Below, piece by piece: positions 26,780-34,630 of a DNA stretch of 62,438 nt. The translations under genes and the position numbers were made by a program. This DNA comes from Actinomycetota bacterium (GTDB lineage Bacteria; Actinomycetota; Nitriliruptoria; Nitriliruptorales; Nitriliruptoraceae), in contig JAHWKY010000029.1 of assembly GCA_019347575.1 (NCBI GenBank), positions 1-62,438 of the forward strand. Reading direction: 5' to 3'. The notes beneath the pieces were generated by a model. It did not search any database, was not told the DNA's origin, and saw only the letters and a program-made list of their open reading frames with translations. Each line of letters starts with the position of its first letter. Positions within the stretch are counted from its first letter, which is position 1.

Positions 26780-27565
26780 GTGGCGACCTACGACGTCGTC
26801 ACGTTCCTCAGCGACTTCGGTCGTCGCGACATCTTCGTGGGGGTCTGCCACGGCGTCCTGGCGCGTGGAGCGCCCCATGCCCGCGTGATCGACCTGACGC
26901 ACGAGGTCCCAGCGCACGATGTCCTGACCGGTGCGCTGCTGCTGGCCCGGGCCGTTGCTCACCTCCCGTCCGCCGTGCACCTCGCCGTCGTGGATCCGGG
27001 CGTCGGGACCGACCGCCGGGGTATCGCGCTCGCCGTGGCCCGTGGTGATGTCCTGGTCGGCCCCGACAACGGGCTGCTCCTCCCCGCCACCGACGAGCTG
27101 GGTGGCGTGATCGAGGCCTACGGTCTCCCGGCGAACCGGACCGCCTCGGCCACCTTCGACGGCCGCGACGTGTTCGCTCCTGCCGCGGCGCGGATCGCCT
27201 CCGGGAAGCAGCTTGCGGAGCTGGGTCCACCGATCACCGATCTGAAGACGGTCACGGTTCCCGTCGCCGAGGTGGAGGAGGCGTCCGTGCACTGTCGTGT
27301 GCTCCTCGTCGACCGGTTCGGCAACTGCCAGCTCTCGGCCACCCCGGCTGACGCGGCGGCAGCAGGTCTGCCAGACGTGATGTCGGTGACGACCCCGAGG
27401 GCGGAGCACCGTGCCCATCGGGTCCGTGCCTTCGGGGACCTCGAACCACACCATCTCGGGCTCATCGAGGACAGCGACGGCCAGCTCGCTCTGGTCCTGC
27501 CGCGCGCTGCGGCCGCTGCGGAGCTGGGGATCGAGCCGGGCGACCGCATCGTCTTGCGCCCTTGA
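26780..27565 (+). CDS. SAM hydroxide adenosyltransferase family (DUF62), altered catalytic His
   Basis: A 261-residue protein of the SAM hydrolase/chlorinase/fluorinase family: N-terminal TFLSDFG, then VVDPGVGTDRRG and PDNGLL, and a C-terminal barrel with DRFGNCQLS. Characterised DUF62 enzymes split SAM into adenosine and methionine using an Asp-Arg-His triad (D68, R75, H127 in the Pyrococcus protein). Asp72 and Arg79 are present here, but the usual FHGRD is FDGRD: the codon at 27158-27160 is GAC, so His is Asp127. The halogenating relatives also differ at this site. Activity is therefore uncertain. It is coupled to the BldC-like gene. Confidence 0.85.
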   Translation: MATYDVVTFLSDFGRRDIFVGVCHGVLARGAPHARVIDLTHEVPAHDVLTGALLLARAVAHLPSAVHLAVVDPGVGTDRRGIALAVARGDVLVGPDNGLLLPATDELGGVIEAYGLPANRTASATFDGRDVFAPAAARIASGKQLAELGPPITDLKTVTVPVAEVEEASVHCRVLLVDRFGNCQLSATPADAAAAGLPDVMSVTTPRAEHRAHRVRAFGDLEPHHLGLIEDSDGQLALVLPRAAAAAELGIEPGDRIVLRP

Positions 27566-27656
27566 TCGACCGGTCGTACACGGCGGGGGAGCTCGTGGCC
27601 GTATCTGCTTGACTTGGCGGTTCCCGATCCCCGAGTCCCGTAGGAGGTCCCACACC

Positions 27657-28718
27657 GTGGTCGACGCTCGCCGCGTCCTGGTGACCGGCATCTCCGGCAC
27701 GCTCGCCGGGCTGCTGGCTCGACGTCTCGAGGAGCGCGACGACATCGCCTACCTCGTCGGGGTCGACGTGCGCGAGCCTCGACACGACCTGAGCCGCACC
27801 GAGTTCGTCCGTGCGGACATCCGCAACCCCCTCGTCGCCCGCATCATCACGGCCACCGAGGTCGACACGATCGTGCACCTCGGGACGCTCACGGCGCCGG
27901 GTCGCGCAGGTGGACGCACCCGCATGAAGGAGCAGAACGTCATCGGTGGGATGCAGCTGCTGGCGGCCGCCCAGAAGTCGCAGACCGTCGAGCGGTTCGT
28001 GCTCAAGTCGACCACCGCGGTCTACGGCAGCGACTACAGCGACCCGGCGCTGTTCCGCGAGGACAACACGCCCCGGGTGCCCCCCAAGAGCGGGTACGCG
28101 AAGGACGCGACCGAGGTCGAGGGCTACGCACGGGCTTACGGACGTCGCCGCAAGGACGCGACCCTGACGATCCTCCGCTTCGCGAACTTCCTCGGTCCGC
28201 GGGTCGAGTCGGCGATGGGTGCGTACTTCTCGCTGCCGGTCATCCCGTCCGTGCTCGGGTTCGATCCGCGTCTGCAGTTCTGCCACGAGGACGATGCGGT
28301 CGAGGTGCTGTTCCGGTCGGTGACCGAGGACCACCCAGGGATCTACAACGTCGCGGGTGAGGGGACGCTGTTCCTATCCCAGTGCGTCCGCATCGCTGGT
28401 CGTGTGCCGGCGCCGGTGCCGTTGCCGCTGGTCAGCGCGGTCGCGTCGTTGGTGCGCCGCACGGGGCGGGTCGACTTCTCGCCGGAGCAGCTGCGGTTCC
28501 TGCAGTTCGGTCGGGTGGGAGACACCGCTCGGCTCCGCGAGCAGTTCGGCTACGAACCGGAGTACACCACCCGCGAGACCTTCGAGGACTTCGTCCGCAC
28601 CCGTCGGATCCGTGGCCTGGTCCACCGCGACGACGTCGTGCGGTGGGAGCGTGAGCTGTACGACTTCATCCAGCGGCATGGTCAGGAACGCTTCGCCGGC
28701 TCCCGGAGAGGAGGCTGA
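27657..28718 (+). CDS. NAD-dependent epimerase/dehydratase (extended SDR)
   Basis: A 353-residue extended short-chain dehydrogenase. The N-terminal VLVTGISGTLAGLL is the Gly-rich nucleotide loop, and the later FVLKSTTAVYG and SGYAKDATE supply the Ser/Thr and the catalytic YxxxK pair (Tyr in SGYAK, Lys four residues later). It probably acts on a nucleotide sugar, but the substrate is not evident. In mycobacteria the gene at this position is the so-called galE2. GTG start after AGGAGG. The next gene starts 2 bases after its stop. Confidence 0.85.
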   Translation: MVDARRVLVTGISGTLAGLLARRLEERDDIAYLVGVDVREPRHDLSRTEFVRADIRNPLVARIITATEVDTIVHLGTLTAPGRAGGRTRMKEQNVIGGMQLLAAAQKSQTVERFVLKSTTAVYGSDYSDPALFREDNTPRVPPKSGYAKDATEVEGYARAYGRRRKDATLTILRFANFLGPRVESAMGAYFSLPVIPSVLGFDPRLQFCHEDDAVEVLFRSVTEDHPGIYNVAGEGTLFLSQCVRIAGRVPAPVPLPLVSAVASLVRRTGRVDFSPEQLRFLQFGRVGDTARLREQFGYEPEYTTRETFEDFVRTRRIRGLVHRDDVVRWERELYDFIQRHGQERFAGSRRGG

Positions 28719-28720
28719 GG

Positions 28721-29818
28721 GTGGCGGACACCGACGCGGAAGCACAGGTCATCTCGATGGCCGAGCAGCGCGCCGCCCGGCACGGCCGGGCGCGTTGCGC
28801 CGCGTTGACCAACGAGGGTCGACCGTGCCGCAACTACGCCGTCGAGGCGGGCTTCTGCCGCGTACATGCGCCCAGCGACGACGACGCCCCGCCCGCATCC
28901 GCCGACGTCCCCGAGCCGGAGCCGGCACGTCCCGAGGGCGGCATCGAGCTGCTGGCGGGGTTGCAGGCGGTACTCGGCGACGGCTGGACCGATCACGTGC
29001 GCGACGTCGCCGGCTTCCTCCGACGTCGTATCACCGGCGACTACGACGTCGACCCCTTCGGTCTCGACACCGACTTCCTCGACCACGTCTTCCTGCCACT
29101 GGTGCGGCCGCTGCACCGTTACTACTGGCGCATCCGCAGCATCGGCGCCGAGCGCATCCCCGAGGGCGGCGCGCTGGTCGTCGCCAACCACGCGGGGACG
29201 CTTCCCATCGACGGGCTCATGACCAAGCTGGACCTGTACGAGCAGACCGGCCGTCACGCCCGTGAGCTCGGGGCGGACCTGGTGTTCCGGCTGCCCTTCA
29301 GCGGCCACATGGGGCGCAAGACCGGCGCCACGCTGGCGTCGAACGAGGACGCCGAGCGGCTCCTCACCAGCGGTGAACTCGTGGCCGTATGGCCCGAGGG
29401 GTTCAAGGGCGTCGGCAAGCCGTGGAGCGAGCGCTACAAGCTGCAGCGGTTCGGTCGCGGGGGCTTCGTGTCGGTCGCTCTGCGCACCCAGACCCCGATC
29501 ATCCCCACCGCGATCGTCGGGTCGGAGGAGATCTACCCGCTGCTGTACAACCTCAAGACGATCGCGCGCCTGTTCGGGCTGCCCTACTTCCCCATCGTCG
29601 CGCAGATGCTGGCGCTGCCGGTGCTGGGGCCGCTCGCCCTGCTGCCCCTTCCGAGCAAATGGGTGATCGAGTACGGCGAACCGATCGACACCAGCGAGTA
29701 CGGCCCCGACGCGGCCGACGACCCGATGGCCGTGTTCGAGCTCACCGACCGGGTCCGGGACACGATCCAGCAGATGCTCTACCGCAACCTCATGGGACGG
29801 CGGGGCGTGTTCGTCTAG
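28721..29818 (+). CDS. PlsC-type acyltransferase with N-terminal Cys/His motif
   Basis: A 365-residue protein. Residues 26-48 hold RCAALTNEGRPCRNYA and GFCRVH, a C-x9-C-x10-C-x2-H spacing that looks like a small zinc-binding knuckle. After a Pro-rich linker comes a glycerophosphate acyltransferase domain: VVANHAGTLPIDG (the His-Asp pair), RKTGATLASNEDAERLL, WPEGFKG (the EG motif) and PTAIVGSEE. It presumably acylates a phospholipid or related acceptor at the membrane. It is coupled to the epimerase, as in mycobacteria. The N-terminal motif is not part of standard PlsC proteins. Confidence 0.82.
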   Translation: MADTDAEAQVISMAEQRAARHGRARCAALTNEGRPCRNYAVEAGFCRVHAPSDDDAPPASADVPEPEPARPEGGIELLAGLQAVLGDGWTDHVRDVAGFLRRRITGDYDVDPFGLDTDFLDHVFLPLVRPLHRYYWRIRSIGAERIPEGGALVVANHAGTLPIDGLMTKLDLYEQTGRHARELGADLVFRLPFSGHMGRKTGATLASNEDAERLLTSGELVAVWPEGFKGVGKPWSERYKLQRFGRGGFVSVALRTQTPIIPTAIVGSEEIYPLLYNLKTIARLFGLPYFPIVAQMLALPVLGPLALLPLPSKWVIEYGEPIDTSEYGPDAADDPMAVFELTDRVRDTIQQMLYRNLMGRRGVFV

Positions 29819-29852
29819 TCGGGCAACACAGCTCGGACGTGCGTCAGCCGCT

Positions 29853-29872
29853 CGCGCGGAGCCTTCCGCGTG
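29853..29872. terminator. Stem-loop between convergent genes
   Basis: An 8-bp stem with one G-T wobble (CGCGCGGA pairing with TCCGCGTG) around a GCCT loop. It lies in the 116-base gap between the acyltransferase (plus) and the DUF5667 gene (minus), where a bidirectional terminator is expected. No T-tract is present. Confidence 0.45.
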
Positions 29873-29934
29873 CGTGTGCCGCTCGGATCAGTCGGTTCCG
29901 CCCGTGGCCTCGGCGAGGTCGTCGGGCCCGCCGA

Positions 29935-31098
29935 TCAGCGTGTCGGCGTCAGGTCCGGTGGGGGCAGCTCCTCGACGGGCGGGCCGTCCAGCGGTGGGGG
30001 CGTGCCCGTGCGGTCGAGCACCCCGCCGATGACCCCGTCGACGGTCTCACCGATCGGATCCAGCGGGCCTGGGAGCCGTGGCACCACGACCCGATCAGGC
30101 TCGTCTGGCGGCGTCGGGCGGTCGTCGTCACGCGGTGGCTCCTCACGCGGCGGCTCCCTCGGGGCTGGGTCGTCCGACGGCGGCGGCTGGACCGGGTCGT
30201 CCGGCGGCGTTGACGACGGCTCGCGTGGCGGCCGTGGTTCTCGCGCCGGGACGCACTCGCACGTGGTCACCGCGTCGTTCGACAGCGGGTCGGAGACCGC
30301 CCCGTCGATCGTCGACGCGCGGGGTGCCGGGAGGGGGCCGGCGCCATCGGGATCACAGCCGCAGGCGGCGGCCTCGACCCGGTTCTCGATCGCGGCGAGG
30401 ACCTCCAGCGACCGCTGCGCGAACGGCTGCACGTCCATCGGCAGAAGCTCCACGACCTGCCCCAGTCCGCTGCGCTGCTGCTCGAGGAACCCCGAGATGA
30501 CGTCGAGGGCCTCAACCTGGCCCTCCAGGGCGAACACCGTGAGGAGGTCGTCGCTGCCGCGTCGGCTCGACTCGTCCATGTCCGCGAGGGCGTCGACGAG
30601 CAGGTCGCTGCGGAGGGACGTGGCGCCGTCGGTGACCTCCTCGAGCCGCTCCTCCGCGAAGCGGAGGTGGAGCCGGCCGACCGCTTCGAGATCACCGGCC
30701 AGGGCCATGCGGACGGTCTCGGTCGCCTGCTTGACCGGGTACAGCAGCTCCCCCGGAAGTGCGTACTGCGCCACAGCGGCGACGCCGGCGGTCCCGACCA
30801 TCGAGGCGGCCATGGCAGAGGCGGTCGCGACGCGCAGCGAGTAGCGCCAGCGGGCGGTCCGCTCCCAGATGCCATCGCGGACGCGCTGCAGCACACCCGG
30901 GACGGGGACGGATAGCTCGAGGCGCTGGCGCAGGTCGGCACGGAAGACGGGGTCAGGCGGGGCGAGCGGCACCGCGCGTAGCGGCTGTACGAGGAGGGCG
31001 AGCGCGGCGAGTTCGGGGCCGACGTCGTCATCGGAGAGAACGCCGTCGAGGAGCAGCGCGTACTGCTCCTCGGGTGGCGGCAGGCCCCGCCTCATCAC
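29935..31098 (-). CDS. DUF5667 membrane protein, candidate anti-sigma partner (RsbN-like position)
   Basis: A 387-residue protein. Residues 1-90 form a cytoplasmic helical part, a membrane helix lies at about 92-112 (ATASAMAASMVGTAGVAAVA), and then comes the DUF5667 motif YALPGELLYPVKQATE. A helical extracellular segment with CGC and CEC clusters follows, and a Pro-rich tail. It sits 115 bases downstream of the BldN-like sigma gene on the same strand, the place held by rsbN (anti-sigma) in Streptomyces. An anti-sigma role is inferred from position and topology. GTG start after GAGGAT. Confidence 0.7.
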   Translation of the reverse strand: MMRRGLPPPEEQYALLLDGVLSDDDVGPELAALALLVQPLRAVPLAPPDPVFRADLRQRLELSVPVPGVLQRVRDGIWERTARWRYSLRVATASAMAASMVGTAGVAAVAQYALPGELLYPVKQATETVRMALAGDLEAVGRLHLRFAEERLEEVTDGATSLRSDLLVDALADMDESSRRGSDDLLTVFALEGQVEALDVISGFLEQQRSGLGQVVELLPMDVQPFAQRSLEVLAAIENRVEAAACGCDPDGAGPLPAPRASTIDGAVSDPLSNDAVTTCECVPAREPRPPREPSSTPPDDPVQPPPSDDPAPREPPREEPPRDDDRPTPPDEPDRVVVPRLPGPLDPIGETVDGVIGGVLDRTGTPPPLDGPPVEELPPPDLTPTR

Positions 31099-31213
31099 GA
31101 TGCGATCCTCGGGTCGACCTTCAGGTGACGGTGGTCGCGGGATCCCTCCTCGCGCGTACTTGACATGGGTGTCAACGAGCGAGCGCCCCGTCGGTTACGC
31201 GGACCCGAGCGCC

Positions 31214-31855
31214 TCATGGGCGGACCAACGTGCGCGTCAGCAGCAGGACGGTCCCCAGACCGAGCGCGGCCAGGTCGGACAACGACGGTTCGTCACGGAT
31301 CACATCGGCGAGGGCTCGGCTGGCGCGGTACTGCAGCGCCTTGACCGCGCCCGGCGTGCGCTGCATGACCTCGGCGGTCTCGGCGACGTTCAGGCCGTGG
31401 ACGAACCTCAGCTCGATGACCTCGCGGTGGTCGTCGGAGAGCTGGTCGAGTGCGTGAGCCAGGCTCCGGGCCATGTCCCGCGCGATCGCCACCCGCTCAG
31501 GGCTGTCGGGGCGGTCATCGCCGGTCACGTCGGGCTCGGCGACCTCGTCGGTCGTCGACTCGAGTCGGAACCGCGCCGACTTGAAGTGATCGTTGACGCG
31601 GTTGCGAGCGATCGTCATCAGCCACGCCCCGATGTCCACGCCCTGCCACGTGAACTTGCCCAAGCGCCGGTAGGCGCGGAAGAACACGTCGCTGGTGAGG
31701 TCCTCCGCTGTCGGGCGGTCCTGCACGCGGCGGTACACGTACCCGAACACGCGGTCGACGTAGAGGTCGTAGAGACTCGAGAAAGCGGCGCTGTCGCCGG
31801 CCTGGGCGCGTGCGACCAGATCGATGACCTGCGGGTCGATCGTCTCGGTCTCCAC
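31214..31855 (-). CDS. BldN-like ECF RNA polymerase sigma factor
   Basis: A 213-residue sigma-70 protein of the extracytoplasmic-function group. Region 2 contains TAEDLTSDVFFRAYRRLG and FTWQGVDIGAWLMTIARN followed by DHFKSARFRLE, which is very close to Streptomyces BldN as I recall it. Region 4 is VIELRFVHGLNVAETAEVMQ with VKALQYRASRALAD. The C-terminus carries a hydrophobic tail (DLAALGLGTVLLLTRTLV) beyond the sigma-4 domain. BldN lacks the long N-terminal pro-sequence here. The downstream DUF5667 gene is the likely regulator. The GTG at 31855 is the only good in-frame start near region 2. Confidence 0.85.
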   Translation of the reverse strand: METETIDPQVIDLVARAQAGDSAAFSSLYDLYVDRVFGYVYRRVQDRPTAEDLTSDVFFRAYRRLGKFTWQGVDIGAWLMTIARNRVNDHFKSARFRLESTTDEVAEPDVTGDDRPDSPERVAIARDMARSLAHALDQLSDDHREVIELRFVHGLNVAETAEVMQRTPGAVKALQYRASRALADVIRDEPSLSDLAALGLGTVLLLTRTLVRP

Positions 31856-31878
31856 TACGTGTCCCGTTCCTGCGTGGC

Positions 31879-31968
31879 CTACCGCCCCGCAGCGATGAGC
31901 TGGACGACGGCGGCCCCGACGATGATCGCGAGCAGGAGGACGATCGCGATCGCGGTGCCGGTGCGCAC
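31879..31968 (-). CDS. Possible 29-residue single-pass membrane peptide
   Basis: A small reading frame 23 bases upstream of the BldN-like gene on the same strand. The GTG start has GAGG six bases before it. The peptide is a short Arg/Thr-rich head, one hydrophobic helix (AIAIVLLLAIIVGAAVVQLI) and a basic tail AAGR: a plausible small membrane protein. Codon positions are GC-rich at position three as in real genes here, but the length makes chance possible. Confidence 0.4.
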   Translation of the reverse strand: MRTGTAIAIVLLLAIIVGAAVVQLIAAGR

Positions 31969-32040
31969 GCCGGACCTCAGCTCTGCACCGCCCCGGCTGG
32001 GGCGCTGTCGTTCCGATCGTAGGTCGGCCAGACAGGCACG

Positions 32041-32937
32041 TCAGGCCCCCGTCTGGGTGGTCTTCTTCTCCTCCGGGGTGCCCACCTCCTGCCCCGACCC
32101 CGTGGCCCGTTCGGGCCGGTCCGGTCGGCCGAGGACCTCCTCCGCCGGGGCACCGTCGAGCAGCGCCACGCACTTCTCGCGCTCCTGGCGCAGGAAACCG
32201 ACCAGCGCGGAGCGGTCATCGAGGTACCGGCGGCAGTCGAGCTCGAGGGTGATCGACCCGGAGAAGCCGGGTGTCGCCGTCACGTCGTGGAGGAAGGACG
32301 CGAGCGGCAGCACGCCGTGGCCCAGCGGGGCGTGGCTGTCACGACCCTGACCACGGTTGTCCGACACGTGGATGTGGGCGGTGGATGCGTGCAGCTCGCG
32401 CCACGCCTCGACGATGTCCACCTCGGTGACGCCGAAGTGGCTCGTGTCGAACACGATGTCGCGGAAGGGTTCGAGGTGGGCCGGCTCGGTGTACTTGTGC
32501 AGTCGCACCGACCGCCCCGCGAGCGGCACCGGGTAGAGGTTCTCGACCCCGACCCTCGTGCCGAGCTCCGCCGCGATCGCGTCACCCTCGTCGATCAGCC
32601 ACTGGTGGAAGTTGCGCTGCCAGCGGAAGGGTGGGTGTACGACCATCAGGTCGGAGCCGACCTCGGCGGCGAGGTCGAGCGAGGTGCGGGCCTTCTGGAC
32701 GAGGTCGGATCCGAAGACGCGGCGCGTGAGGAGCAGGAAGGGCCCGTGCAGCACCGGTACCGCCACCCCCTCCTTCCGGGAGGCGGCGGTGATCCGTTCC
32801 GCATCCTGACTGGCCGGGTCCTGGGTCACCATCAGCTCGACGCCGTCGAAGCCCGCTTCCGCGATGACCCCGAAGGCCCAGTCGAGGGGGCGGGCGAAGA
32901 AGGCGCCGGTGGAGGCGAGGAGGCGTAGAGGTCCCAT
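32041..32937 (-). CDS. Sugar phosphate isomerase/epimerase (AP_endonuc_2 TIM barrel)
   Basis: A 298-residue xylose-isomerase-like TIM barrel. GFDGVELMV, HGPFLL, VVHPPFRW, VGVENLYPVP, VFDTSHFG, HIHVSDNR and ITLELD are the successive strand motifs, with the Glu, Asp, His and Glu metal ligands in place. The substrate is unknown; a sugar or inositol derivative is typical. The last 35 residues are a low-complexity tail. ATG at 32937 with a TAGGCT -10 element eight bases upstream and no ribosome site, so probably leaderless. Confidence 0.78.
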   Translation of the reverse strand: MGPLRLLASTGAFFARPLDWAFGVIAEAGFDGVELMVTQDPASQDAERITAASRKEGVAVPVLHGPFLLLTRRVFGSDLVQKARTSLDLAAEVGSDLMVVHPPFRWQRNFHQWLIDEGDAIAAELGTRVGVENLYPVPLAGRSVRLHKYTEPAHLEPFRDIVFDTSHFGVTEVDIVEAWRELHASTAHIHVSDNRGQGRDSHAPLGHGVLPLASFLHDVTATPGFSGSITLELDCRRYLDDRSALVGFLRQEREKCVALLDGAPAEEVLGRPDRPERATGSGQEVGTPEEKKTTQTGA

Positions 32938-32945
32938 CGCGAACG

Positions 32946-32951
32946 AGCCTA
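32946..32951 (-). promoter_or_regulatory. -10 element, likely leaderless promoter of the epimerase
   Basis: On the minus strand TAGGCT ends eight bases before the ATG at 32937, with no Shine-Dalgarno sequence in between. Confidence 0.45.
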
Positions 32952-32989
32952 CCCCCCGCCCCTCCCCGCCTCTCTCTGCGCCACCGTCC

Positions 32990-33048
32990 GTGCTCACGTA
33001 GCGAAGCGGTAGCACGGTCTGAGTGCTCAAGTAGCGGAGCGGTAGCAC
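32990..33048 (+). repeat. Tandem pair of the covarying hairpin repeat (locus 3)
   Basis: Two 26-base copies at 32990-33015 and 33023-33048, 33-base period. Both have GTGCT/AGCAC outer arms and 3' GGT. The 5' loop is CACGTA in the first and CAAGTA in the second; the inner hairpin is GC-GAA-GC in the first and GC-GGA-GC in the second. They lie between the divergent epimerase and acyl-CoA ligase genes. Confidence 0.88.
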
Positions 33049-33114
33049 GATCTGTCCAGGTGGGAGGCGACCGTTACGCTCGCGTCGTTCTGTTCCCGTG
33101 GGGGAGTCCGACCG

Positions 33115-34629
33115 GTGCCCGAGCCCGACCTCGCCGCCCGCCTGGCCGCGACGGCGCGCCGATCGCCGGGTTCGGTCGCGCTTCGGTGGCAGGACCGCGC
33201 GGTCACCTACGCCGAGCTCGACCACCAGGTCGACGCGGCGGCGGGCGCCTTGCAGCACCTCGGGGTCGGCCCCGGCGATCGCGTGGCCCTCCTGTTGGGC
33301 AACACGCCGGCCTTCGTCGAGGCCCACTTCGGCTCGCTGCGTGCGGGTGCTGCCGTCGTCCCCCTGAACCCCGGACTGCAGGCCCCCGAGCTCGAACACA
33401 TCCTGGGTGACTCGGGGGCCCACGTCGTCATCGCGATGGGGGCCCTGACGGACACGCTCGTCGATCTCCGGCAACGGCTCGACACGCTGACGCACGTCGT
33501 CACCGTGGGAAGCGGCTCAGGGGATGCCTCGTGGACCGAGCTCGTGCAGGCCGGCCACCCGTACGAGCCGGTGGACCGACGTCCCCAGGACCTCGCGGCT
33601 CTCGTCTACACCTCGGGCACGACCGGCCTTCCCCGTGGGGCCATGCTGTCGCGCGTGAACCTCGCGGCGGCTCAGGACCAGTCGCTGGCGGGTCGCCTCC
33701 GGATCGAGCCGTCCGACACGGTCCTGCTGGTCCTGCCGCTGTTCCACATCTACGCGTTGAACGTGGGGCTGGGCGCGTCCGTCCGGGTCGGTGCGACGAT
33801 GGTCCTCGTCGAGCGCTTCGACCCGGTCGGCTCCCTGACGGAGGTCGAGCGGCACGGCGTGACGGTGATCCTCGGCGCCCCGCCGATGTACGTGGCGTGG
33901 CTGAACACCGCCGAGGCACGGCAGGTCGATCTCTCCAGCGTCCGTGTGGCTGTCTCCGGCGCCGCTCCGCTCCCTGCCCACGTCTTGCGGCGCACCCGCG
34001 AGGAGCTCGGGCTCACCGTGTGGGAGGGCTACGGGCTCACCGAGGCGGCTCCGAGCGTCACCAGCAACGCCATGGGCGACGAGGCGCGACCGGGGTCCGT
34101 CGGCCTACCGCTTCCGGGCGTCGAGATCCGCGTGGTCGACGACGAGGGCCGTGATGTCGAGCGGGGCGACCCCGGTGAGGTGTGGGTCCGGGGCGACAAC
34201 GTCTTCGATGGCTACTGGAACGATCCAGATGCCACGCGCGAGGTGCTGACCGAGGACGGTTGGCTCCTGACCGGCGACATCGGGACCCGCGACAACGACG
34301 GCTACCTCTACCTCGTCGACCGCAAGCGCGACCTGATCCTGGTGAGCGGCTTCAACGTCTACCCCCGCGAGGTCGAACGCGTTCTCGAACGTCACCCTGC
34401 CGTGGACGAGTGCGCGGTGGTCGGTGTCCCCCACCCCTACACCGGCGAGACCGTCAAGGCCTACGTCGTGGTGCGACCGGGTGCGGAGGTCACCGAGGAC
34501 GACCTGGCGCTGTTCACCCGCAGCGAGCTCGCCCGCTACAAGTGCCCGGAGACGGTCGAGTTCGTGTCCGAGCTGCCTCACACCGCCACGGGCAAGGTCC
34601 GTCGGGGCGCGCTGCGCGACCGAGGCTGA
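33115..34629 (+). CDS. Acyl-CoA ligase (AMP-binding, long-chain fatty acid type)
   Basis: A 504-residue ANL-superfamily enzyme. YTSGTTGLPRGAM is the P-loop-like AMP motif, YGLTEAAP the A5 motif, GWLLTGDIG with DRKRDLI the hinge region, and TGKVRRGAL near the end holds the catalytic Lys. It activates a carboxylate, probably a fatty acid, to its CoA thioester through an acyl-adenylate. GTG start after GGGGGAG; TACGCT at 33075-33080 may be its -10. The membrane protein gene follows after one base. Confidence 0.88.
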   Translation: MPEPDLAARLAATARRSPGSVALRWQDRAVTYAELDHQVDAAAGALQHLGVGPGDRVALLLGNTPAFVEAHFGSLRAGAAVVPLNPGLQAPELEHILGDSGAHVVIAMGALTDTLVDLRQRLDTLTHVVTVGSGSGDASWTELVQAGHPYEPVDRRPQDLAALVYTSGTTGLPRGAMLSRVNLAAAQDQSLAGRLRIEPSDTVLLVLPLFHIYALNVGLGASVRVGATMVLVERFDPVGSLTEVERHGVTVILGAPPMYVAWLNTAEARQVDLSSVRVAVSGAAPLPAHVLRRTREELGLTVWEGYGLTEAAPSVTSNAMGDEARPGSVGLPLPGVEIRVVDDEGRDVERGDPGEVWVRGDNVFDGYWNDPDATREVLTEDGWLLTGDIGTRDNDGYLYLVDRKRDLILVSGFNVYPREVERVLERHPAVDECAVVGVPHPYTGETVKAYVVVRPGAEVTEDDLALFTRSELARYKCPETVEFVSELPHTATGKVRRGALRDRG

Positions 34630-34630
34630 G

